Source of the DNA: a bacterium
Lineage (GTDB): Bacteria > SZUA-79 > Acidulodesulfobacterales > Acidulodesulfobacteraceae
NCBI GenBank assembly: GCA_021794335.1
Contig: JAJYQZ010000007.1
Location: forward strand, 1-5,028
Reading direction: 5' to 3'
DNA length: 5,028 bases
A program made the translations under genes and the position numbers. Below are positions 1-5,028 of this stretch, piece by piece; position 1 is the stretch's first letter; every line of letters begins with the position of its first letter. Below the pieces are notes generated by a model, which saw nothing but the letters and a program-made list of their open reading frames with translations, was not told the origin of the DNA and ran no database searches.

Positions 1-1017
1 TTCATTCTGCCATTCAATCATCCATTGCGGATATAATTTTTTGGGCTTCGTTGTATCCGAAAGTTTTGTAATTTCTTCGTTCGTCATGCTTACTTCTAAG
101 GATTTAAGATTATCTTCAAGCTGGGACATTTTGTTGGCGCCTATAATAACCGATGTAACGCCTTTTTGAGCCAAAAGCCATGCAAGCGACGCCTGAGGAA
201 TCGAGATATTTTTATGTTTAGCTATTTCGGACAATACATCTATCGCATCATAACTCCTCTCATCTATGGGCGGAAAATTAAACTCGCTTCTCCTTGCTCC
301 GGCCGGTTTCGGGTTTTGGCGGGTATATTTGCCGGTCAAAAAGCCTCCCGATAACGGAGACCACGGAAGAACGCCGAGTCCTTCCTCGTTGCACAAAGGA
401 AGAAGTTCGTGTTCCAAGTCTCTTCCCGCTAAAGAATAATAAGCCTGAAGAGAAACAAACCGACTGAAATTTTTGGCTTTGGCTAAATACAGGGCTTTCA
501 TTATGTGCCTTGCGCTCCAGTTTGAAACGCCCGGATACAACACTTTTCCCTGCCTTACTAAGTCGTTTAACGCCTCCAGCGTTTCTTCCATTTCGCAGGA
601 CGAGTCCCAGCCGTGCACCTGATAAAGGTCGATATAGTCCGTCTTTAATCTTTTTAAGCTGTTATTGCAGGCTTCCATTATGTGCTTTCTTGAAAGTCCG
701 GCATTGTTTATATCACCTGTTCCTTGCATAGCTTCTTCGCTTAAAGGAGAACGAACCTTTGTGGCGATGACGAATTTTTCTCTCGGCGCGTTAAGCTCTT
801 TTAATGCGTTTCCAAGGATTTCTTCCGATTGCCCGAATGAATACATATCCGCCGTGTCAAAAAAATTTATACCGGATTCATAAGCCTTTTTAACCATAAT
901 ATTTGCGTCATCCTGTCCGACCGCGCCGATATTTCTAAATTTGAACCCGAATGTCATAGCTCCAAGGCAGAGCCTTGAAACCTTAAGTCCCGTATTTCCA
1001 AGTCTTGTGTACTGCAT
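1..1017 (-). CDS. Aldo/keto reductase, NAD(P)H-dependent oxidoreductase (C-terminus cut by window edge)
   Basis: An open frame from the ATG at 1017 runs 339 codons to position 1 without a stop, so only the extreme C-terminus is missing. The start MQYTRLGNTGLKVSRLCLG is the typical first strand of the aldo/keto reductase TIM barrel. All four catalytic-tetrad residues are visible: D54 (in FFDTADMYS), Y59, K87 (in VIATKV) and H135 (in DLYQVHGWD). GVSNW (163-167), LPWSPLSGGFLTGKY (217-231) and the cofactor-phosphate region IIGANKMSQLEDN (291-303) are also typical. The last visible residues, YPQWMIEWQNE, resemble the normal end of this subfamily, so probably about ten residues or fewer are lost. 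Family knowledge predicts cytosolic NAD(P)H-dependent reduction of aldehydes or ketones; the substrate cannot be told. It lies 219 bp downstream of the DUF3108 gene on the same strand and probably has its own promoter. Family assignment is very sure. Confidence 0.95.
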   Translation of the reverse strand, partial: MQYTRLGNTGLKVSRLCLGAMTFGFKFRNIGAVGQDDANIMVKKAYESGINFFDTADMYSFGQSEEILGNALKELNAPREKFVIATKVRSPLSEEAMQGTGDINNAGLSRKHIMEACNNSLKRLKTDYIDLYQVHGWDSSCEMEETLEALNDLVRQGKVLYPGVSNWSARHIMKALYLAKAKNFSRFVSLQAYYSLAGRDLEHELLPLCNEEGLGVLPWSPLSGGFLTGKYTRQNPKPAGARRSEFNFPPIDERSYDAIDVLSEIAKHKNISIPQASLAWLLAQKGVTSVIIGANKMSQLEDNLKSLEVSMTNEEITKLSDTTKPKKLYPQWMIEWQNE

Positions 1018-1023
1018 GTAACA

Positions 1024-1030
1024 CCCCCTC
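1024..1030 (-). promoter_or_regulatory. Ribosome binding site of the aldo/keto reductase
   Basis: GAGGGGG on the minus strand lies 6 nt before the ATG at 1017. It is the strongest Shine-Dalgarno-like sequence in the window and supports that start. Other genes here have weak or no such signal. Confidence 0.75.
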
Positions 1031-1068
1031 AAGTTTTAAATAATCTTCGTAAGGTCTTATTATTTGTT

Positions 1069-1089
1069 TATTATCACGGCTATTATCAC
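1069..1089. repeat. 9-bp direct repeat upstream of the aldo/keto reductase, possible operator
   Basis: TATTATCAC occurs at 1069-1077 and again at 1081-1089, separated by GGC; on the gene's strand this reads GTGATAATA twice with a 12-bp period. It lies 52-72 bp upstream of the reductase ATG, in a place suited to an operator or promoter. The two GATAAT hexamers, 12 bp apart, match the first and third hexamers of the classical Fur-box description, but the middle hexamer (AGCCGT) does not match. GATAAT also resembles a -10 element, although no good -35 sits at the right distance. The repeat is certain; its role is a guess. Confidence 0.4.
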
Positions 1090-1173
1090 TTTTCTTTTAA
1101 CCCCTTTTTTTATTCTTATTCTTCTAAATTAGGTTATCTCTTTTTAATGCAAAATGCAAACGCCTTATTATTC

Positions 1174-1210
1174 CCAAATCCAGAAAATAAAATCCTAAAT
1201 CGGGATTTGG
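1174..1210 (-). terminator. Hairpin-forming segment after the DUF3108 gene; weak terminator candidate with two competing stems
   Basis: In the minus-strand RNA, 27 nt past the DUF3108 stop codon, AAATCC (1208-1203) can pair with GGATTT (1195-1190) across a 7-nt loop, followed by a U-rich tail (1189-1182, UAUUUUCU). The same 5' arm, extended to CCAAATCC (1210-1203), can instead pair with GGATTTGG (1181-1174) across a 21-nt loop, so the two stems exclude each other. The short stem with a U tail looks like a weak intrinsic terminator for the upstream genes. The stem is AT-rich and the tail interrupted, so efficiency would be modest. Confidence 0.35.
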
Positions 1211-1236
1211 ATTATTGCATAATGCGGCGACGGCGG

Positions 1237-2175
1237 TTAAAAAACTTTTTTCTTGGTTAATATTGCCGTCATAAAACCGATGCGAACATTTGTAACAAGA
1301 TATACGGGGGTATGGTTCGCGCCCGTTGAAAAATATATCTCCAAACTTCCCTTGTGGGAAAAGATTCCGTTAAAGTTAAGAAACACTTTTACTTTTATAG
1401 TGTTAAATTTTCCTGCAGGCGTATCTATATTATAATAGCCTTCGGCTTTTATAAGAACTATGTATCTTTTGCGATTTTCGTATACCGGTATATAATAGTT
1501 TTTGCCTTCCTTAAGGTTAATAAGCCTAAGGTAATACAGCGCGCTTAATGCATCCTGCGTATCGTTAAAAGAAAGAAATGCTTTCCACGGGGCATTAATT
1601 TTATCTTTATATAGAGCCGGCTTATTGTATTTTCCGTTTGAACCTAACATTTTCAGAAACTTTCCGTTTTTTAGCCTTTTCCACGCAGTTTTGTACTCAT
1701 CCGTTTTAATCAAATGTTCATAAGAACCGTTTAATCTTTCTTCCATAAAATCATTATGCGAACCTTCATGTCTTTTCATTATTAAAAAATAAGGATAACA
1801 TCTTTTGGGCGAAAAAAAACTTGTGGTTGCATCATGCACGCGATAAAGAAAACTAAACCATTTTGCGCTGTAGGCTTGAGCCCCCAAAACTATAACCTTT
1901 TTGCCTTTGTAATAACCGGAAGATGCGGACAATATAGCTTTGCCGGCATCTATCATATTTATGTAAGTAACTTTATATGTAAGAATCTCGCCTTTATAAA
2001 ATGAATACGATCTATCTTTTGCCGATGATATATCTTTTCGTTCCTTATCCGCTTTTTTAAGAAGCATCACGGTTTTATGATTTATCCCGTAACTTTCCTT
2101 GGAAAAAGCCGGATGAACATATACGATTATCTGAAAAATTATACAGCAATAGAAAAAAATTATTCGTTGTACCAT
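1237..2175 (-). CDS. Exported DUF3108 domain protein
   Basis: 312 residues. The N-terminus is a typical Sec signal peptide: MVQR, a hydrophobic stretch at about 5-20, and a likely cleavage near HPAFS-KE (25/26). No lipobox is visible (the cysteines at 10-11 lie inside the hydrophobic core), so a soluble periplasmic or envelope-associated protein is expected. The rest matches DUF3108: GEILTYKVTY (62-71) with DAGKA (76-80), YRVHD (111-115), DALSALYYLR (208-217), DTPAGKF (251-257) and a final strand block with IYFS (280-283) and TPV (289-291). DUF3108 proteins are predicted beta-rich envelope proteins with no settled function. A basic segment at about 134-192 separates the first and second conserved blocks. 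Only 12 bp separate it from the stop of the radical SAM gene, and no Shine-Dalgarno sequence precedes its ATG, so translational coupling is likely. Family call is good; role unknown. Confidence 0.85.
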   Translation of the reverse strand: MVQRIIFFYCCIIFQIIVYVHPAFSKESYGINHKTVMLLKKADKERKDISSAKDRSYSFYKGEILTYKVTYINMIDAGKAILSASSGYYKGKKVIVLGAQAYSAKWFSFLYRVHDATTSFFSPKRCYPYFLIMKRHEGSHNDFMEERLNGSYEHLIKTDEYKTAWKRLKNGKFLKMLGSNGKYNKPALYKDKINAPWKAFLSFNDTQDALSALYYLRLINLKEGKNYYIPVYENRKRYIVLIKAEGYYNIDTPAGKFNTIKVKVFLNFNGIFSHKGSLEIYFSTGANHTPVYLVTNVRIGFMTAILTKKKVF

Positions 2176-2187
2176 AAATAGATTATT

Positions 2188-3309
2188 TTACTCTATAATC
2201 GCATACTTTTTTACATTTTCGAGCCTTTTGCCTTTTACGCCCAGGTCCTCGAGCCGCGTTATCTTTCCGCGAATGCGTGTTTTTAGTATAATGTCCGCCG
2301 TGGAGGGTCCAAGTCCCGGAACCTTAAGAAGCGATACTTTATCCGCCATGTTAATTCTTACGGGGTAAAATTCCGGGTGGCGGTCTGCCCATACCTCTTT
2401 TGGGTCTTTATCCAGCTCTAAATTGCCGGATTTATCTAAAATAATGTCGCCGCCGGAAAATCCGTATTTCCTTACAAGATAATCGACCTGATAAAGGCGG
2501 TGTTCGCGCATAAAGATTTGCTCCGGCGTAAAATCGGTTCTTTGCTCTCCCGGTATAGTATGATGACCGAGGCCTTTCTGGTATGCGGAAAAATAAACTC
2601 TCTGGAAATTAAGTTTTTTATATAGGCCGAACATATATTTTATGATTTCGGAATCCGTTTCGTTTGAAGCGCCCACGATAAACTGCGTCGTGGATTTTAC
2701 CCTTGAAAACCGGCCGTCTTTAGATGTTAACCTGCCGATAAGTTTTATCGGATGGATTATGTCGTTTATATAATTTTTTTTGCTCGAAAGCAAATCGAAT
2801 CTTTCTTTGCCCGGCGTTTCGATATTCAACGATACGGCGCTTGCAAGGGCGATGGAATCCTCGATAGCCGCATCCGATGCCCCGGGAATGATTTTCAAAT
2901 GTATGTACCCTTTATAACGGTGTTTATACCTGAGCAGACGGGAAACGGCATTAATCCTGTCCATTGTATAATCCGGATTATTGATTATCCCCGAACTTAA
3001 AAAAAGACCGAAAACCTTTTTCTTTTTAACATAATCCATAAATAAGTTTGCGGTTTCTTCGGGTTTGAGGGTGCACCTTAGTATATCGGCATCGGAACGG
3101 ATAGGGCAGTATTTGCAGTCATTCGAGCAGGAATTAGAAAGAAGCGTTTTTAAGAGTATGGAATATCCGCCGTTTGGAAGGGCAACGGGATAAAGCCATT
3201 TTCCGTCCAGCCCCCTTTTTCTGCGGTCATCGTTGTTCGAACCGCAGGCGCATGCCATATCATAGCGGGAATCTTCCGAAAGGATTCTTAATTTTTCTAT
3301 CGTATCCAT
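2188..3309 (-). CDS. Putative DNA modification/repair radical SAM protein with C-terminal helix-hairpin-helix (UDG-linked rSAM family)
   Basis: 373 residues. The radical SAM [4Fe-4S] cluster motif Cx3Cx2C is C61-C65-C68 (NSCSNDCKYCPIR). Around it are family blocks: YDMACACGSN (16-25), SILLKTLLSN (50-59), GLFLSSGI (101-108), NPDYTM (111-116), GYIHLKIIPGAS (134-145), TTQFIVGAS and REHRLYQVDYLVRKYGF. A C-terminal helix-hairpin-helix DNA-binding motif, LLKVPGLGPSTADIIL (327-342), follows an RHPEFYPVRIN linker. This architecture matches the family described as 'putative DNA modification/repair radical SAM protein' (rSAM_link_UDG, TIGR03916), usually encoded beside a uracil-DNA-glycosylase/DUF4130-type protein. 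The reaction is unknown; S-adenosylmethionine cleavage and DNA binding are inferred from the motifs. It lies 66 bp after bfr on the same strand and 12 bp before the DUF3108 gene. Length and N-terminus fit the family. The site before the ATG is weak (GGTAAG). The usual partner is absent here. C20 and C22 might bind a second metal, which is speculation. Confidence 0.9.
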   Translation of the reverse strand: MDTIEKLRILSEDSRYDMACACGSNNDDRRKRGLDGKWLYPVALPNGGYSILLKTLLSNSCSNDCKYCPIRSDADILRCTLKPEETANLFMDYVKKKKVFGLFLSSGIINNPDYTMDRINAVSRLLRYKHRYKGYIHLKIIPGASDAAIEDSIALASAVSLNIETPGKERFDLLSSKKNYINDIIHPIKLIGRLTSKDGRFSRVKSTTQFIVGASNETDSEIIKYMFGLYKKLNFQRVYFSAYQKGLGHHTIPGEQRTDFTPEQIFMREHRLYQVDYLVRKYGFSGGDIILDKSGNLELDKDPKEVWADRHPEFYPVRINMADKVSLLKVPGLGPSTADIILKTRIRGKITRLEDLGVKGKRLENVKKYAIIE

Positions 3310-3375
3310 AATCTTACCGGTTTATTCCGTCAAAGGCTGCAAAGGTTGTATTTTTCTTATCAATTCCCCCTATTT

Positions 3376-3843
3376 TTACTTTCTATATGTGGAAAGATAA
3401 ATTTGAAGTCCCATTTGCTCAATTTGATCCAGATATTCTTCGAGCTTGTCGATGTGAGCCTCTTCATCATCAAGTATAGATTGGATTAAATCCTTTGTTC
3501 CGTTGTCTTTAATCTCGGCGGCAAACTTTATATCTTCGTTGTATGCTTTAATGGCATTCTCTTCGGCATTTCTGTCGTTTTTATGCATTAATTCGACCGT
3601 TGAACCTATATACATTTTGTTGTAATTTGAAACTACGGGTATGCCTTCAAGAAATAATATCCTGCCGATTAATTTTTCGGCATGCTTCATTTCGTCTATC
3701 GCCCGCTTTTCGATTTCTTTATGAAGCCCGCCATAACCCCAGTTATCACACATCTCGGAGTGAACCATATATTGATTGATAGCGGTTAGTTCTTCGGCTA
3801 ATCTCAGATTAAGCCTTTTAAGAATTTCTTCGTTCCCTTTCAT
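3376..3843 (-). CDS. bfr: Bacterioferritin (heme-binding ferritin with ferroxidase centre)
   Basis: 155 residues from the ATG at 3843, close to the 158 of E. coli Bfr and collinear with it. All ferroxidase ligands are present. In E. coli numbering, which applies directly from this start, they are E18, E51, H54, E94, E127 and H130, in contexts such as AEELTAINQY, IDEMKHAE and DDEEAHID. The axial heme ligand M52 is also kept (DEMKH). It should therefore form the 24-subunit cytosolic shell that oxidises Fe2+ and stores ferric mineral, with heme at subunit interfaces. A frame opening two codons earlier (GTG at 3849) would put the GAGGTG ribosome site on top of the start codon, whereas ATG at 3843 lies 3 nt after GAGGTG and begins MKG as in E. 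coli. It is first of three same-strand genes and divergent from nfo. Limiting free iron suits a neighbourhood of DNA repair genes. Confidence 0.95.
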   Translation of the reverse strand: MKGNEEILKRLNLRLAEELTAINQYMVHSEMCDNWGYGGLHKEIEKRAIDEMKHAEKLIGRILFLEGIPVVSNYNKMYIGSTVELMHKNDRNAEENAIKAYNEDIKFAAEIKDNGTKDLIQSILDDEEAHIDKLEEYLDQIEQMGLQIYLSTYRK

Positions 3844-3846
3844 AAG

Positions 3847-3852
3847 CACCTC
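3847..3852 (-). promoter_or_regulatory. Ribosome binding site that fixes the bfr start
   Basis: GAGGTG on the minus strand has its GAGG core 5 nt before the ATG at 3843. It overlaps the alternative in-frame GTG at 3847-3849, which argues against that codon as the start. Confidence 0.65.
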
Positions 3853-3864
3853 AGCTTTTAAAAT

Positions 3865-3870
3865 ATTATA
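3865..3870 (-). promoter_or_regulatory. Candidate -10 element for bfr
   Basis: A perfect TATAAT on the minus strand would start the RNA near 3858, giving a leader of about 15 nt that still contains the GAGGTG site. No recognisable -35 is found 16-18 bp upstream, and the region is very AT-rich, so a chance match is possible. A GATAAT-containing stretch just upstream (3884-3900) faintly recalls a Fur box, which would suit an iron-storage gene, but the match is weak. Confidence 0.3.
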
Positions 3871-3907
3871 AAAAAAATCAGGAGATAATAGAATATTTTA
3901 ATAAATA

Positions 3908-3937
3908 TTGCAATGGGGCAAAAAATTAAATTATAAT
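3908..3937 (+). promoter_or_regulatory. Candidate sigma-70-type promoter of nfo, implying a leaderless mRNA
   Basis: TTGCAA at 3908-3913 (4 of 6 to TTGACA) and a perfect TATAAT at 3932-3937 are 18 bp apart. Transcription would begin about 7 nt downstream, around 3943-3946, only 2-5 nt before the nfo ATG at 3948. This agrees with the lack of any Shine-Dalgarno sequence in front of nfo. The background is AT-rich, so the match is suggestive only. Confidence 0.5.
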
Positions 3938-3945
3938 TAATTATA
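3932..3945. repeat. Perfect 14-bp palindrome over the nfo -10 and start site
   Basis: TATAATTAATTATA is identical to its reverse complement, and lies exactly over the candidate -10 and predicted start of nfo, between the divergent bfr and nfo genes. It also gives a TATAAT facing bfr. It could be an operator for a dimeric regulator, or simply a product of the AT-rich sequence. Confidence 0.4.
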
Positions 3946-3947
3946 CC

Positions 3948-4796
3948 ATGAAAATATTATTAGGCGCACATGTTTCTATTGCAGGGGGACTAAAAAATGT
4001 CTGTGCGCATGCAAAAAATACGGGGTCCAATGCCGTTCAGATATTTACAAAAAACCAGCTGCAATGGTCGGCAAAGGAGCTTGATTCTAACGAAATATCT
4101 TCTTTTAAAAAATGCGTAATTAGTCAAAACTTGACGGTTGCCGTCCACCTTTCATATTTAGTTAATCCCGGAAGCACGGATAAAACAATAAAAGCAAAAA
4201 CTACCTCCGGTATTATGGATGAAATTAAAAGATGCAGTCTGCTTGGCATAAAATATTTGGTATTTCATCCTGGTTCAAATAAATATTTATCCGAAGAGGG
4301 AATAATAAAACAAATTGCATTAAATTTGAACGGCATTATAAAGCAAACGGCGGAATTTAAAGATGTTATTTTAGTTATTGAAACTACGGCAGGGCAGGGT
4401 AATCAAACAGGATATAAGTTGGAACATATTGCAAAGGTTATCGAACTTGTAGAAAATAACGAAAGATTAGGCGTGTGCATCGATACATGCCACATTTTTG
4501 CGGCGGGCTATGATATAAGAACTTTATCCGAATATAATAAATTCATGAAAGATTTTGAAGATATTATCGGTTTTAATAAGTTAAAGGTCATGCATCTTAA
4601 CGATTCCCTGAAACCCTGCGGTTCTAAAGTAGATAGGCATGCAAGGGTAGGAAAGGGCTATATCGGCATGGATGCCTTCGGATTTATTGTAAACGATAAA
4701 AGGCTCGAAGACATACCGTTAATTATCGAAACACCCGGAAGCGACAGGGAACATAAAATCGATTTAGATATTTTAAAGGGTATGATAAAAAAATAG
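3948..4796 (+). CDS. nfo: Endonuclease IV (AP endonuclease, Nfo/Apn1 family)
   Basis: 282 residues against 285 in E. coli Nfo, collinear from the start (MKILLGAHVSIAGGL). All nine metal ligands of the three-zinc site are present at the usual numbering: H67, H107 (VFHPGS), E145 (VIETTAGQG), D179 and H182 (CIDTCHIFAAGYD), H216 (MHLNDS), D229 and H231 (DRHARVGKG), and E261 (IETPG). H67 and H107 are shifted by two from E. coli H69 and H109. The enzyme cuts 5' to abasic sites and trims blocked 3' ends in base excision repair, in the cytosol. No Shine-Dalgarno sequence precedes the ATG, but family alignment makes this start firm. The gene is divergent from bfr and ends 14 bp from the end of the convergent PLDc_N gene. 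No clear terminator follows. The coding sequence looks intact and functional. Confidence 0.97.
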   Translation: MKILLGAHVSIAGGLKNVCAHAKNTGSNAVQIFTKNQLQWSAKELDSNEISSFKKCVISQNLTVAVHLSYLVNPGSTDKTIKAKTTSGIMDEIKRCSLLGIKYLVFHPGSNKYLSEEGIIKQIALNLNGIIKQTAEFKDVILVIETTAGQGNQTGYKLEHIAKVIELVENNERLGVCIDTCHIFAAGYDIRTLSEYNKFMKDFEDIIGFNKLKVMHLNDSLKPCGSKVDRHARVGKGYIGMDAFGFIVNDKRLEDIPLIIETPGSDREHKIDLDILKGMIKK

Positions 4797-4810
4797 CTTT
4801 TTGCCGCCGA

Positions 4811-5023
4811 CTATCGAGGATTATTTTGATTGCCGTCCCCGGCCGGCCTATTAACTTTTTGGTTTTTTCCGATCGTGAAATACAGTATTGCCCCTAAAAG
4901 CGGTAAAAAAACCACGACTAAAAGCCATACAATCTTATCGGATCCGCCCCTAAAATCGCTTTTAAGAATATCGATAAGCGCACTAATCCATAACACTATT
5001 GAAGCAATCCAGAATAGAAACAT
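4811..5023 (-). CDS. Small membrane protein with PLDc_N-type domain (cardiolipin synthase N-terminal-like)
   Basis: 70 residues from the ATG at 5023. Two hydrophobic helices are seen: FLFWIASIVLWISALIDIL (about 2-20) and IVWLLVVVFLPLLGAILYFTIG (about 31-52). Between them is a polar loop KSDFRGGSDK, and after them a short hydrophilic tail rich in N, P and R (NQKVNRPAGDGNQNNPR). The pattern of ALxDILxSDF, then KxxWLLVVVFLPLLGxxLYxxIG is that of the PLDc_N (phospholipase D/nuclease N-terminal) domain. That domain occurs at the N-terminus of cardiolipin synthases and also alone in small proteins of unknown role; here it stands alone with no phospholipase domain. It is convergent with nfo. Only 5 bases lie upstream of the ATG inside the window and the frame is open there, so its ribosome site is not visible and a longer N-terminus cannot be excluded. 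Confidence 0.8.
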   Translation of the reverse strand: MFLFWIASIVLWISALIDILKSDFRGGSDKIVWLLVVVFLPLLGAILYFTIGKNQKVNRPAGDGNQNNPR

Positions 5024-5028
5024 AAACA

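Larger units (their letters stand above)
1018..1236. other. AT-rich intergenic region between the DUF3108 and aldo/keto reductase genes
   Basis: 219 bp without a credible gene on either strand. It holds the competing hairpins (1174-1210), a pyrimidine-rich stretch at about 1089-1145 on the plus strand, the 9-bp direct repeat (1069-1089) and the reductase ribosome site. It probably contains the end of the upstream transcript and the promoter of the reductase, but no convincing -35/-10 pair was found. Confidence 0.6.

Noticed and set aside
166..883. Plus-strand open frames of 62, 73 and 72 codons (166-354, 510-731, 665-883)
   Set aside because: They lie antisense to the well-supported aldo/keto reductase, have no family resemblance and no ribosome site.
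1253..1548. Plus-strand open frames of 60 and 64 codons
   Set aside because: Antisense to the conserved C-terminal half of the DUF3108 gene; composition is that of reverse-complement sequence.
2752..3000. Plus-strand open frame of 82 codons
   Set aside because: Antisense to conserved blocks of the radical SAM gene (GLFLSSGI, GYIHLKIIPGA); no independent support.
3844..3849. GTG start two codons upstream for bacterioferritin
   Set aside because: The GAGGTG ribosome site overlaps it, and E. coli Bfr begins MKG exactly as from the ATG at 3843.
4787..4812. Bidirectional terminator between nfo and the PLDc_N gene
   Set aside because: Only an A/T-rich self-complementary run (AAAAA-TAGC-TTTTT) is seen; there is no GC-rich stem, so a terminator call is not supported.
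4841..4848. GGCCGGCC palindrome
   Set aside because: It lies inside the coding tail of the PLDc_N gene and is explained by codons; no sign of a functional site.

Overview
The window reads as an ordinary chromosomal segment of a low-GC Gram-negative bacterium. The signal-peptide-bearing DUF3108 protein and the heme-type bacterioferritin point to a proteobacterial or delta-proteobacterial-like lineage that meets oxygen or redox-active iron. This placement is an inference from gene content and AT-rich codon use; there is no rRNA or other taxonomic marker. No mobile element, CRISPR array, tRNA or rRNA was seen.

Layout. Positions 1-1017 (minus) hold an almost complete aldo/keto reductase that runs off the left edge. 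Positions 1018-1236 are an AT-rich gap with a hairpin-forming segment and a 9-bp direct repeat. Then three minus-strand genes lie in series, transcribed from right to left: bacterioferritin (3843-3376), a radical SAM/helix-hairpin-helix protein of the UDG-linked putative DNA repair family (3309-2188), and an exported DUF3108 protein (2175-1237). The gaps are 66 and 12 bp with no obvious terminator, so they may be one operon. A very AT-rich divergent promoter region (3844-3947) separates bfr from nfo, the plus-strand endonuclease IV gene (3948-4796). nfo has no Shine-Dalgarno sequence, and its best promoter would start the RNA almost at the ATG. At the right edge a small two-helix PLDc_N-type membrane protein (minus, 5023-4811) converges on nfo with 14 bp between them.

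How the genes may work together. Bacterioferritin removes ferrous iron that would drive Fenton damage. Endonuclease IV cuts abasic and oxidised sites. The radical SAM/HHH protein belongs to a family usually linked to a uracil-DNA-glycosylase-like partner. The central part therefore reads as an iron/oxidative DNA-damage neighbourhood. The usual glycosylase partner of the radical SAM protein is not in this window. The aldo/keto reductase, DUF3108 and PLDc_N genes have no evident functional tie to that theme.

I found no clear new system. The most interesting items are the biochemically uncharacterised radical SAM/HHH gene beside bfr and nfo, the probable leaderless nfo transcript with a perfect palindrome over its start site, and the competing hairpins upstream of the reductase gene.
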